Assembly (NCBI RefSeq): GCF_003144035.1
Contig: NZ_QFWT01000009.1
Location: 151,818-215,817, forward strand
Length of the DNA stretch: 64,000 nucleotides
Direction of reading: 5' to 3'
Source of the DNA: Vibrio albus
GTDB lineage: Bacteria > Pseudomonadota > Gammaproteobacteria > Enterobacterales > Vibrionaceae
Position numbers and translations under genes: made by a program. The notes beneath the pieces were generated by a model that was not told the origin of the DNA, searched no databases, and was given only the letters and a program-made list of their open reading frames with translations. Below are positions 9,840 to 18,040 of the stretch, in pieces (the stretch's first letter is position 1; the number at the start of each line of letters is the position of its first letter).

Positions 9840-10427
9840 ATGAACTTACCATTCGAATTATTCTCATCTTCCCTGCTGACATTCGGGGTGATCTTCCTTG
9901 CCGAAATGGGAGATAAAAGTCAGCTGGTCTGTATGACACTCGCTTCCCGACACAGGGCCAGGCCGGTGGCTATAGGGGCTGTGGCCGCATTCAGCCTGTT
10001 AAACCTGCTTGCGGTGACCGTAGGCACCAGTTTAACCCACTTCATACCACAGCAATGGCTCACTCTTATTGCAGCCGGACTGTTTGCCGTTTTCGGAATA
10101 CAGGCACTGCTGTGTCAGGAAGATGAAGAGGAAGGTATAAATGAGGGGAGTCAGAAAACCGGCCGGAATATTTTCCTGACCACCCTAATGATGATTTTCC
10201 TTGCGGAGCTGGGTGATAAAACTCAACTGGCCGTCATTACCATGGGAACCACCTATTCTCCTCTCAGTGTCTGGCTTTCAGCGACACTGGCATTATCGGC
10301 AACCTCTCTGATCGGTGTCTATGCCGGCCGGAAGTTCCTTTCCCGGATTAATATCCAGTCACTACACAGAATCAATGGCATGTTTTTTATTACACTGGCC
10401 GCTCTCTTACTTATCGACCAGCTCTGA
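9840..10427 (+). CDS. mneA: UPF0016/GDT1 (TMEM165) family membrane protein, probable Mn2+ exporter
   Basis: A 195-aa protein with two repeated halves, each holding the family signature E-x-G-D-K-(S/T)-Q: LAEMGDKSQL near residue 22 and LAELGDKTQL near residue 121. About six membrane helices are predicted by eye. The acidic motif lines the cation site. In Vibrio cholerae the homologue MneA exports manganese, so the same role is inferred. I looked for the manganese-sensing yybP-ykoY riboswitch upstream (9704-9839) and could not recognise it. The symbol is by family resemblance. Confidence 0.8.
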   Translation: MNLPFELFSSSLLTFGVIFLAEMGDKSQLVCMTLASRHRARPVAIGAVAAFSLLNLLAVTVGTSLTHFIPQQWLTLIAAGLFAVFGIQALLCQEDEEEGINEGSQKTGRNIFLTTLMMIFLAELGDKTQLAVITMGTTYSPLSVWLSATLALSATSLIGVYAGRKFLSRINIQSLHRINGMFFITLAALLLIDQL

Positions 10428-10525
10428 CCTGTTTACAAAAATGATACACCGGATACCCGTCCGGTGTATTCAGGCATTCTGCAGTTCTGAATGGGTCTGT
10501 CGCGATAGTTCATGGCGGAGAATTT

Positions 10526-11308
10526 TTACATCCCCTTAAACAAAGGCTGGGCATTGCGGCTTACGGGTAATTCATAGCCACTAATCACCACTTTCATCTG
10601 ACCGGTTATTCCTTTTTTGACTTTCTCAATCGCCGATACATTCACCACGCTGGAACGGTGGACTTGCCAGAACAAGTCGGGATCCAGCCTTTGCATCAAC
10701 TCTTTTAAGGATGTCCGGATAATAAACTCTTCTCCGCATCCGGTTTCCGTTTGTTTGAGTACCGAAACGTATTTGTCTTCCGCTCTGAAAAACAGCACTT
10801 CAGCAACCGGAATCAAATAAATCTCTTCGCCTTTAGCGGCCTTTATCCAGGCCAGGTAATCCGGTTTCGCGTTCTGCTGAAGATGTTGTAACTGGCTGAC
10901 GAGTGCGGATAAATTGTCGGTATTGTCACCTTGATGTCTCTCATCCAGCCTCTTCTGGAGCTTTTCACAGGTCTCCCATAACCGTTTGTCATTGAGAGGT
11001 TTAAGAAGATAGTCCACCGCATTTTGCTCAAATGCTCTTACCGCATACTCATCATAGGCCGTAATAAACACCACCAGCGGTGGCTGAGACATATTTTTCA
11101 GTCTGGCTGCCAGCGCCATACCATCCAGCTCTGGCATCCGGATATCCAGAAACGCAATATCCGGATGATGTTGCTCTATCAGCTCCAGAGCCTGAAGGCC
11201 ATTTTCAGCACGACCAATAATCTCCAGCTCAGCCCATGAATCTGCCAACATTCTATTCAGATGATGTCTTAGTAAAGGCTCATCATCAGCAATCACTGCA
11301 CTTGTCAT
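10526..11308 (-). CDS. LytTR-family response regulator
   Basis: About 260 aa, with an N-terminal receiver domain (acidic pair in VIADDEP, phospho-Asp in IAFLDIRMPELDG, Lys in YLLKPL) and a C-terminal LytTR DNA-binding domain (FRAEDKYVSV, VHRSSVVNVSAI). I prefer the ATG at 11308, which follows GGGAG by 8 nt. A GTG at 11317 would overlap the kinase stop by 4 nt. It is the last gene of a seven-gene operon with its LytS-like kinase, so it probably activates that operon in response to an envelope signal. LytTR proteins bind pairs of direct repeats, which I could not identify confidently near 16950-17050. Confidence 0.87.
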   Translation of the reverse strand: MTSAVIADDEPLLRHHLNRMLADSWAELEIIGRAENGLQALELIEQHHPDIAFLDIRMPELDGMALAARLKNMSQPPLVVFITAYDEYAVRAFEQNAVDYLLKPLNDKRLWETCEKLQKRLDERHQGDNTDNLSALVSQLQHLQQNAKPDYLAWIKAAKGEEIYLIPVAEVLFFRAEDKYVSVLKQTETGCGEEFIIRTSLKELMQRLDPDLFWQVHRSSVVNVSAIEKVKKGITGQMKVVISGYELPVSRNAQPLFKGM

Positions 11309-11313
11309 CGGTT

Positions 11314-12390
11314 TCACTCCCTTATTCCCGCCAATGCTTCTAACCCCTGGTAGCTGATCTGTACTGAGGCCGTCACCCCTCCGGAAAGATTTTCCTTTAT
11401 CGTCAACTGCCCCTGATCACTGAACAATGCTTTTAGCCGGTTACGGATATTTGCCAGTGCGACACCATGCCCGGATCTATCATTGTCGAAGGTGAAGCCT
11501 CTGCCGTTATCAATCACTTTAATCCAGATCCAGTCATCATCTGCATAGATGTTTACCCGAACAACTCCCCCTTCACATTTCGGTTCAATACCGTGGGTTA
11601 TCGCATTCTCAACCAATGGTTGTAACAGTAGTGGTGGTATCATGGTTTTCTTGAGCGGCTCTTCACACTCTACCTGATAGTCCAGCCGGGCACCGAGCCG
11701 AATTTTCTGGATATCCAGATACGCTGACAGCATGGTGATTTCCTGCTCCAGAGAGGTTAACTGCTTTCTGTTGGTAGTTAATGTTGTACGTAATAAATCG
11801 GTCAGGCGACTTAGCATTAGCTTGGCTTTTTCACTGTCATGATCGATGAGTACCGTCACATTAGCCAGTGTATTAAACAAAAAATGAGGCTCTATCTGGC
11901 TCTGTAACTGCTTTAACTGACTGAGCACCAGCTCTTTTTCCTTCTCCGATTGCTTGCGACGCGTAATTTCCAGCTCTTTCTGAATAATCAGGTTTTTTTC
12001 GTAAGAATAAAAATAGAAAAAACAGAATGAAGAGAAAATTAACCCCAACACTATTACCGGCAGCATGCCCGAAAAGGACTGAAGCCCTTCGTATTCTGAC
12101 AACCAGTAATACGCGTTCAGCGTCCCGAATAGCATGGCTCCGGACAGGGAAAAAATATTAATAACACGGCTCGAAAGTTGTGGGAAAAAACAGGACAGCC
12201 CCTGTTCACAGATTAATGAACTGTATCCGAACCCAAAACTGATCAACAGATGTTCATGGTAAGGACTAACCGGCCATAAACTCCTAGTGAACATAGCAAT
12301 GACTGCACACACAACCGTCGTGATCAGGAAACTTCTTGCTCTGGGAAGTACACTTTGAATACGATTATTTATCAAACTATTGCTCATCAA
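11314..12390 (-). CDS. LytS/YehU-type membrane sensor histidine kinase
   Basis: A 358-aa protein with four hydrophobic segments in residues about 17-150, a short coiled coil, then a His_kinase domain (PF06580) with the phospho-acceptor motif EPHFLFNTL near residue 170. An ATPase domain follows, with an N-box (LVENAITHGI) and a GRGF glycine motif. There is no large extracytoplasmic domain, so it probably senses a membrane or membrane-protein signal. It overlaps the barrel-protein gene upstream by 4 bp and abuts its response regulator downstream. This tight coupling implies that the kinase monitors the transport system encoded by the same operon. Confidence 0.86.
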   Translation of the reverse strand: MMSNSLINNRIQSVLPRARSFLITTVVCAVIAMFTRSLWPVSPYHEHLLISFGFGYSSLICEQGLSCFFPQLSSRVINIFSLSGAMLFGTLNAYYWLSEYEGLQSFSGMLPVIVLGLIFSSFCFFYFYSYEKNLIIQKELEITRRKQSEKEKELVLSQLKQLQSQIEPHFLFNTLANVTVLIDHDSEKAKLMLSRLTDLLRTTLTTNRKQLTSLEQEITMLSAYLDIQKIRLGARLDYQVECEEPLKKTMIPPLLLQPLVENAITHGIEPKCEGGVVRVNIYADDDWIWIKVIDNGRGFTFDNDRSGHGVALANIRNRLKALFSDQGQLTIKENLSGGVTASVQISYQGLEALAGIRE

Positions 12391-13619
12391 AATTTACCTT
12401 TTATATTCAATAGGAGCATAAAATCATCAGGAAGACGGGCATAAACGGAGGAATCGTCACCGCCGAAATAACGGCCTGCCACTTCCATTTCAGCCTTTGA
12501 TCGTCCGGTATCCAGCATTAGATAGGTCAGCCATTGCGTCGCAATAATGCCGTGATCAACCGGGGAATACAGTAAATCCAACGTCGGGGTCAGGTTATTT
12601 AACCAACGGGAATCCAGACTCCAGTGCAACATTAAGTTATGCTGCATCAGATTGGCATGAGTCAACCCCTGAGCATAGGAATAACGCAGCGCATTCAAAC
12701 CGGGATCCGATGAAAAACTCGTTACTCTCTGATGTGCCTCATTCCATTCATCTTCTCCCCAGGAACGGCTGTCATACCAGTACTCAAGGATCACGCTGTG
12801 TCCTGCTTCATTTGCCCATGTCGTACCAAGTAAGCCCTGAAAGGCCTGTTTCTGCTCGTTCAGCACAACCGGTTCATAATCCTCTTGAATGGCGTACCCC
12901 ATAAAACGGGCCTGATAAACCGCGGATGCATGCACCTCCCAGGCATCATTGAGGACAGAAACTACACTGCCCCCAACCAAGCTATGACGAAGGTCATCAT
13001 AGTAAAGTAACCATTGATATTCGTGATCACCAACCAGCTTATAACGACGAATCCCTATTCCCTGCTGTTCCGTTTTTTCTTCCAGAAGACTGCCACTTTC
13101 GTTAGTCCAGGAAGAGTTGGTATACAGAAGCGTCCACTCACCCTGGCTGTCAAAGTAAGACAGGGAGGCAACACCCGCTCCTTCTTCAACCTGAATGCCG
13201 ACAGGATGACGCCGATAAGGTTTAAATATATCCAGAGGACGATACCCATAACCAACGCCCCAGTCGAGCCGGACTTTCCCCACCGTCATATCCAGACTGG
13301 TATCGGCAATACTGCCCGAACCCTGCCAGAACAGCTCCCGGACAATAAACCGGGAACTGGGGTCTTCTTTCTCATCACTGCTGTACAAGTTATTCCCTTT
13401 CAGAGAAAACAACCCCCGCCAATGACCGTAACCGGCTTCCACATCCAGCAGTCCATTTATCCGGTCAGTGCCAGTGTCATTTTTCACCTCGGTGTACAGG
13501 GTATCTCTGTGGCTAACCGCCTCAGCACTCACTATCCAGTCCCAGCTCAAAGAAAGCTCCTCTCCCTGAGCGCCAAATGCACCCAGCACCAGAAGCATTG
13601 ATAATACAGATATTTTCAT
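12387..13619 (-). CDS. Putative outer-membrane beta-barrel protein of a Lol-like ABC operon
   Basis: About 410 aa from the preferred start MKISVLSML, which gives a clean signal peptide ending near FGAQG-EELSLS. A longer frame to 13676 would bury that signal. The mature protein is rich in alternating polar and aromatic strands (for example WRGLFSLKGNNLY, HSVILEYWYDSRSW) and ends LLLNIKGKF, a barrel-like terminal phenylalanine. I do not recognise a named family with certainty; the pattern recalls DUF1302-like or porin-like barrels. The start lies 1 nt after the LolA-like gene, so it is co-translated. It may be the outer-membrane acceptor or channel of the system. Confidence 0.7.
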   Translation of the reverse strand: MKISVLSMLLVLGAFGAQGEELSLSWDWIVSAEAVSHRDTLYTEVKNDTGTDRINGLLDVEAGYGHWRGLFSLKGNNLYSSDEKEDPSSRFIVRELFWQGSGSIADTSLDMTVGKVRLDWGVGYGYRPLDIFKPYRRHPVGIQVEEGAGVASLSYFDSQGEWTLLYTNSSWTNESGSLLEEKTEQQGIGIRRYKLVGDHEYQWLLYYDDLRHSLVGGSVVSVLNDAWEVHASAVYQARFMGYAIQEDYEPVVLNEQKQAFQGLLGTTWANEAGHSVILEYWYDSRSWGEDEWNEAHQRVTSFSSDPGLNALRYSYAQGLTHANLMQHNLMLHWSLDSRWLNNLTPTLDLLYSPVDHGIIATQWLTYLMLDTGRSKAEMEVAGRYFGGDDSSVYARLPDDFMLLLNIKGKF

Positions 13620-13620
13620 A

Positions 13621-14385
13621 TTACAGATCCGATACCTGATTTCGGGACAAATAAGCCGGGTTGTAGTACTTATCATTCAGTGACAGCGGCTCTACCGACT
13701 GATATTCAATCTTCGTTTTCTTGCTTGGCTGAATCTTATCCAACAAAGTCATAGCGCTCACCACCACCCGGCCTTTTCTTTCGCCTTTGCTATACCGGGC
13801 CTCCTTAGCCAGTTTTCCGGAACGCAGATAAAGGTTCGCTTTCAGTGGAAAATCCGAGCCTTTCTCCAGCCACAACTCAATACGATGATAACTGGCCCCT
13901 TTGGTGACCGATTTTAGTTGCAGAAGATTTGCCGGTATCTCTGTACCGTCTTCCTGCAATATGGATTCTTCTTTAACCCAGACTCCCTCATAATCTTCAC
14001 TCCAGGTCAGAGTGGAGATATCCCCGACCGACGCTTCACCAAGCAGCTTTTGCATGGGGGTGATTCGGATTGGCCTGCGGCTTTTTGGCATCAGCAGCCA
14101 GTAATTATCTCCAAGCATCAGCATTTTCTGCCCGGCCTCAGCTTTAGATTTGAATACCACCAGCGATTCCCTTTCCGGACGGGTATACACATGATAACGG
14201 CGGGTTTTGGTTTGCTCCCCGTTTTCATACAAAGTCACCAGAGAAACGACTTTAGAAGAGGCATTTTCCAGCCGGAAGTCATCTGCTGTTTGCAACATAG
14301 AGACCACATCAGGCATCGCGACGACACTGGCAGACGCACACACCGTGCATACAGACAATAAAGCGATTCTAATAAAATTACACAT
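13621..14385 (-). CDS. LolA-like outer membrane lipoprotein-sorting family protein
   Basis: A 254-aa protein with a signal peptide (MCNFIRIALLSVCTVCASASVVA). The body fits the LolA/LolB-like half-barrel family (COG2834, LolA_like): RYHVYTRPERESLVVF, KMLMLGDNYWLLMPKSRRPIRITP and LLGEASVGDISTLTWSEDYEG. These proteins carry lipids or lipoproteins in a hydrophobic cavity in the periplasm. It overlaps the permease gene by 8 bp and is followed directly by the barrel gene. In other bacteria this family accompanies MMPL/RND or LolCDE-like transporters. It is not the housekeeping LolA, which is shorter and encoded elsewhere. Confidence 0.8.
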   Translation of the reverse strand: MCNFIRIALLSVCTVCASASVVAMPDVVSMLQTADDFRLENASSKVVSLVTLYENGEQTKTRRYHVYTRPERESLVVFKSKAEAGQKMLMLGDNYWLLMPKSRRPIRITPMQKLLGEASVGDISTLTWSEDYEGVWVKEESILQEDGTEIPANLLQLKSVTKGASYHRIELWLEKGSDFPLKANLYLRSGKLAKEARYSKGERKGRVVVSAMTLLDKIQPSKKTKIEYQSVEPLSLNDKYYNPAYLSRNQVSDL

Positions 14386-15628
14386 ACGTCAGCGCCTCCG
14401 TTATTGGTTTTCTGACACCCCGGCGTGCTGAGAAATACGCGGCCACCAGACAGATCACTATCACGGCTGCCGAAGCATAAGCGGCCAGTTCAAACGAGAA
14501 GTAGATGAAAAGAGGGTAACCTTCCGTACTACCCGGTGGCGGTGGCATTTGCACATCCACCACCATCAGCAACCCACTGACACAAACCGTAATCAGTGTA
14601 CCGGTAACAGCACCCAGCAACGCCAGCAGCCCGGCCTCGCGCATAAACCCAGCGATGATCTCTCCCGGATAACTCCCCAGTGCCGACAGTGTCCCTATCT
14701 CTCTGGTGCGTTCCGTTACACTGGTGGTCATGGAATTAAACAGAGAAACAAACACCACAATACTAAGGATGAACCCCATCATGCCAAATATACCGTCATA
14801 CAGATCTTTTACTTTCTTATAAAAGAAAGCCCGCTCATTCCACGGTGTCACTTCTATTGTCTGTTCCAACGATAAGGTCGGTAATAAGGTTTCCAGTTTC
14901 TGCTGAACCTGCGTGGTTGCCCGGGTGTCAAACAGAAACACAGACAAGGTGCTCACTTTTTCAGACACCAGAAGATCCTGCGCCATGGAGATATGAATAT
15001 AGAGCTGCCGTTTATCCAGCTCAGGGACACCCGTACCGTATATACCCCGCACCTTAAAATCATACGCATTCAACGCGCCATCGGTTGTAGTCGACAGCAG
15101 AGTAACCCAGTCTCCCACCTCTACTTTCAGGTTCTTCGCGAGGTCCTTTGCCAGCATCACCTGAGGTTCGGCCGGATCATAGCGGCTGCTGTTTACATCC
15201 ATTAGTGTGCCGCCCTGCTTGATATCCAGAAACGGACCTTTCATGGCAAATTCCCGCTCGTTCACCCCGGTTCCGACAAAAATCGTCGATTTATTTCCAT
15301 TCGAGATCAGCCCGTTAAAATAAATTCGGGGCTGGACACTGCGTACGTGCTCTTCTTTCATAATCTGACTGGAAATCGTCTTGATACCCTTCAGCCCATT
15401 ACTGAGCGGCATTTCCTCATCTTTTTCAAAATAGCCGGGAATACTCAGGGTCAGATGACCTGTGTCTCTCGCCGCCATCTCTTTTAGTGAGTCATAGGTA
15501 TACAGCCCATAGCCGCCAGCACTGGTAATGGCAAACACAGCAATGGCGATGATCATGGCTGACAACAAACTACGACGACCATTGCGTAACAGGTTTAGCC
15601 ACGCCAGCCTGATAAGGTAAATATTCAT
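14378..15628 (-). CDS. LolC/E-MacB-type ABC transporter permease
   Basis: About 416 aa from MNIYLIRLAW, chosen because AGGAGGTCACC precedes this ATG at 15628; the frame is open further upstream to 15682. It has an N-terminal membrane helix (LLSAMIIAIAVFAITSAGG), a large periplasmic MacB-PCD domain (about 45-270) and three C-terminal helices of the FtsX fold (GFILSIVVFVSLFNSM, LLALLGAVTGTLITV, AAVIVICLVAAYF). This is the type VII ABC mechanotransmission architecture used to extract lipoproteins or other amphiphiles from the inner membrane. Its ATG overlaps the ATPase stop by 4 bp. As a single permease it probably works as a homodimer. Confidence 0.87.
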   Translation of the reverse strand: MNIYLIRLAWLNLLRNGRRSLLSAMIIAIAVFAITSAGGYGLYTYDSLKEMAARDTGHLTLSIPGYFEKDEEMPLSNGLKGIKTISSQIMKEEHVRSVQPRIYFNGLISNGNKSTIFVGTGVNEREFAMKGPFLDIKQGGTLMDVNSSRYDPAEPQVMLAKDLAKNLKVEVGDWVTLLSTTTDGALNAYDFKVRGIYGTGVPELDKRQLYIHISMAQDLLVSEKVSTLSVFLFDTRATTQVQQKLETLLPTLSLEQTIEVTPWNERAFFYKKVKDLYDGIFGMMGFILSIVVFVSLFNSMTTSVTERTREIGTLSALGSYPGEIIAGFMREAGLLALLGAVTGTLITVCVSGLLMVVDVQMPPPPGSTEGYPLFIYFSFELAAYASAAVIVICLVAAYFSARRGVRKPITEALTYV

Positions 15629-16299
15629 TCGGTGACCTCCTCCTGAATGATTCCGTCCAGCAGTTGAATACTTCTGTCGCAACGATCAGCCATTCTTGAG
15701 TCATGGGTGGCAACAATAAACGTGGTATTCATCTCATGTCCCAGCGATTTCATAATATCAATCACCATATTGGCATTCTGACTATCCAGGCTGGCCGTTG
15801 GCTCATCAGCAATCACCAGAGCCGGTTTGTGAACTAACGCCCGGGCAATCGCGACACGTTGCTGCTGACCTCCGGACAGGTTATCCGGTTTATGGGAAAT
15901 AAAATCAGCCAGGCCAACACGCTCCAGCATTTCCGCAGCAATGCTATCCTGCTCCTGTTTGCTGTACCCATTTAAGTGCAGCGGATAAGCCACGTTATCC
16001 TGAGCCGTCATTACTGGTATCAGATTAAAACGCTGGAAAACAAACCCCAACTGAGAGCGCCGTAATGTTGCGGCCTCCTTTGCACTTTTGGGGTAGGGTT
16101 TATTCTGAAACCAAATCTCACCCTGATAGTCCATGTCCAGCAGCCCAAGGATATTCAGCAAGGTACTCTTACCTGAACCGGATGGCCCACACAGTGCCAC
16201 CATTTCTCCGGTTCGGATCTCTCCAGAGACACCTTGCAATGCCGGGACTATCTGATGTCCCAGCTGATACTGTTTCGAAAGCGCGTTAAACCTGATCAT
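15625..16299 (-). CDS. LolD/MacB-type ABC transporter ATP-binding protein
   Basis: A 224-aa ATPase with Walker A (GPSGSGKST), the Q-loop (FVFQRFNLIPVM, typical of LolD/FtsE/MacB ATPases), signature LSGGQQQR, Walker B (LVIADEPTASLD) and H-loop (VATHD). It drives the FtsX-like permease with which it overlaps by 4 bp. The protein is distinct from housekeeping LolD by context: it sits in an operon with a dedicated periplasmic carrier, barrel protein and two-component system. Confidence 0.88.
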   Translation of the reverse strand: MIRFNALSKQYQLGHQIVPALQGVSGEIRTGEMVALCGPSGSGKSTLLNILGLLDMDYQGEIWFQNKPYPKSAKEAATLRRSQLGFVFQRFNLIPVMTAQDNVAYPLHLNGYSKQEQDSIAAEMLERVGLADFISHKPDNLSGGQQQRVAIARALVHKPALVIADEPTASLDSQNANMVIDIMKSLGHEMNTTFIVATHDSRMADRCDRSIQLLDGIIQEEVTE

Positions 16300-16301
16300 T
16301 A

Positions 16302-16949
16302 TTAGTTCTCACTTATAAATTGACGTGCAGCTACTGTTTCTGGGTTATTCCGCTGTTTTTCTTCCATTAGTGTGAGCCATTTTTGCGCCTGCTGCCTGTC
16401 TTCCGCCTTTACTGCCGCTTCAATCGCGTAGCGGTATACCCATGCTGATGCAGCAAACGGCTGTTGCAAAAATTCGGGTTCCTCTAGAAGCTGCAGATAC
16501 AGGTCGTAGCCGGGGTCAAAATGATTAAACATATCCGGCAATTGGGTATACGTCGTTGCCGCCATCGCTCTGGACAACTGATACTCCGGCAATCCCAGAA
16601 CTCGTTCCTGCTCCGGCAAAGGCAAGCTATCCGTTGAAATCAGGTTTAAGCCTTTTTCAATTTTTGCCAGCCCCTGCTCCACATATTTCATCTTATTCCA
16701 GGGCATCCAGGCGTCCCTGCCAAGCAGGGTTTCGGCACTCCCCTGGTAAACCAGTGTCAAAGGTCTGGCTCCTTCCTGCTCAATTAAAGCAGTCAGTGTG
16801 TCATAGGCGGCTTCTGTCTTGCTCTCGTCGCCATCTGCAGCCTGATAATACAGTTGGATCATTTCCGGTGTTGGGTTTGCATTAACCGGCAGTGCCGTCA
16901 TTAAAGTAATGCTGAATAGTACAAATATATTGATAGCCTGACGTTTCAT
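16302..16949 (-). CDS. Periplasmic helical-repeat-like protein, first gene of the Lol-like operon
   Basis: A 215-aa protein with a signal peptide (NIFVLFSITLMTALPVNA-NPTPE). The mature part is helical, with repeat-like pairs (AAYDTLTALIEQEGARPLTLVYQGSAETLLG and AYRYAIEAAVKAEDRQQAQKWLTLMEEKQ-like spacing) resembling TPR folds, but no exact TPR consensus can be claimed. AAGGATTCAACG precedes the ATG. It is 2 nt upstream of the ATPase gene, so it belongs to the same transcript. The function is unknown; a periplasmic scaffold or sensor for the transport system would fit. Confidence 0.7.
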   Translation of the reverse strand: MKRQAINIFVLFSITLMTALPVNANPTPEMIQLYYQAADGDESKTEAAYDTLTALIEQEGARPLTLVYQGSAETLLGRDAWMPWNKMKYVEQGLAKIEKGLNLISTDSLPLPEQERVLGLPEYQLSRAMAATTYTQLPDMFNHFDPGYDLYLQLLEEPEFLQQPFAASAWVYRYAIEAAVKAEDRQQAQKWLTLMEEKQRNNPETVAARQFISEN

Positions 16950-17135
16950 CGTTGAATCCTTGTGTGTTTATGGTCGATGAGGAAAGCATACTGGCATAAA
17001 AAAAAAGCGGCTTAGCCATGCGACGAACAGAGATATCAGGGAGTGAATGGCACGAAGCAAAGATAAACAATCCACTTATTTATTGACATTAAATTAAGTT
17101 AATATTCCGACAAACTTCCCTTAACTCACTCGTCT

Positions 17136-17310
17136 TATAATGCAGATGATTGAGTACTAAACCGCCATAGAATAAACATGGAAAGAAGGATAAATAGCGG
17201 TACAATACGACGCCCTGAAGCATTCACAATTTGTAACGAATTTAGCAGTCCCGCCCCCTATAGGTTCTGCTAATAGCGGCCCGCCCTAGTCAAGCGGGCC
17301 GCATTCTTTT
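17136..17310 (+). ncRNA. Candidate small RNA with intrinsic terminator
   Basis: This stretch of the gap (16950-17362) lacks a convincing gene but ends in a classic intrinsic terminator, GCGGCCCGC (17276-17284) pairing with GCGGGCCGC (17294-17302), followed by ATTCTTTTT. A second hairpin (TTAGCAG 17242-17248 with CTGCTAA 17267-17273) stands just before it. A TATAAT at 17136-17141 could be the -10 of its promoter, giving a transcript of about 160 nt from near 17148. No plus-strand gene upstream needs this terminator, because the neighbouring operon runs the other way. Alternatively, this is the attenuated leader of the two-component operon downstream. Confidence 0.4.
17276..17310 (+). terminator. 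Strong intrinsic terminator upstream of the two-component genes
   Basis: A 9-bp GC-only stem (GCGGCCCGC/GCGGGCCGC), 9-nt loop, then ATTCTTTTT. It lies 53 bp before the response-regulator start on the same strand. Confidence 0.8.
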
Positions 17311-17362
17311 TATGCAACTTATCTGCTATGATAATTTTCATCAAAAAATAATAGGTAACACG

Positions 17363-18040
17363 ATGAAAATATTAGTAATTGAAGATGATACCACTACAAG
17401 AGACTTTGTCGTGAAAGGCTTACAGGAACATGGCTATATTGTTGATGAGGCGGAAGATGGCCAGAAAGGGCTAATGATGGCCATCAGTTGCACCTACCAG
17501 TTAATCATTCTGGATCGCATGCTACCTGAACTGGATGGACTGAAAGTGCTCAATGCGCTTAAAGCCACAGGGATGGCAACCCCTGTAATTATTCTAAGTG
17601 CCATGGACAGTGTCGAAGAACGCATCTGCGGGTTACAGGCCGGAAGTGATGACTACCTGACAAAACCATTTGCTCTGGCAGAGCTTATCACCCGCACCGA
17701 TATTGTTATCCGCCGCCATAGTGGGCCCAGTCAGTCAGAGCCAGCCATTCTCAGTTACGCTGGCATTAAGCTTGATCTGAAAACTCATAAAGTGACCTGC
17801 AATGGCAACCTACTCCAGCTACAGCCCAAAGAATTTCAACTGCTGCAGTATTTTCTTGAACACTCAGAACAAGTAGTATCACGCATGCGTTTATTTGAAG
17901 CTATATGGAATTACCATTTCGACCCTAAAACGAATGTTATTGATGTGCATATCGCCAATTTAAGAAAAAAGCTGGATGACGCGGGCTGTGTTCAGCTATT
18001 GCATACGGTAAGAGGGGCAGGCTATGTCCTACGTCGATGA
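17363..18040 (+). CDS. OmpR-family response regulator (CopR/CusR-like)
   Basis: 225 aa from MKILVIEDD; an upstream ATG at 17312 would start immediately after the terminator U tract and add 17 atypical residues, so I use 17363. The receiver domain has the acidic pair EDD, phospho-Asp in LIILDRMLPELDG and Lys in YLTKPF. The winged-helix output domain is typical of OmpR proteins (VVSRMRLFEAIWNYHFDPKTNVIDVHIANLRKK, VRGAGYVL). It overlaps the kinase gene by 17 bp. The signal is unknown. Confidence 0.87.
   Translation: MKILVIEDDTTTRDFVVKGLQEHGYIVDEAEDGQKGLMMAISCTYQLIILDRMLPELDGLKVLNALKATGMATPVIILSAMDSVEERICGLQAGSDDYLTKPFALAELITRTDIVIRRHSGPSQSEPAILSYAGIKLDLKTHKVTCNGNLLQLQPKEFQLLQYFLEHSEQVVSRMRLFEAIWNYHFDPKTNVIDVHIANLRKKLDDAGCVQLLHTVRGAGYVLRR

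Noticed and set aside
17178..17273. 31-codon frame (MERRINSGTIRR...) inside the candidate sRNA
   Set aside because: No ribosome binding site and its end runs into the paired arm CTGCTAA, so a structured RNA is the simpler reading.
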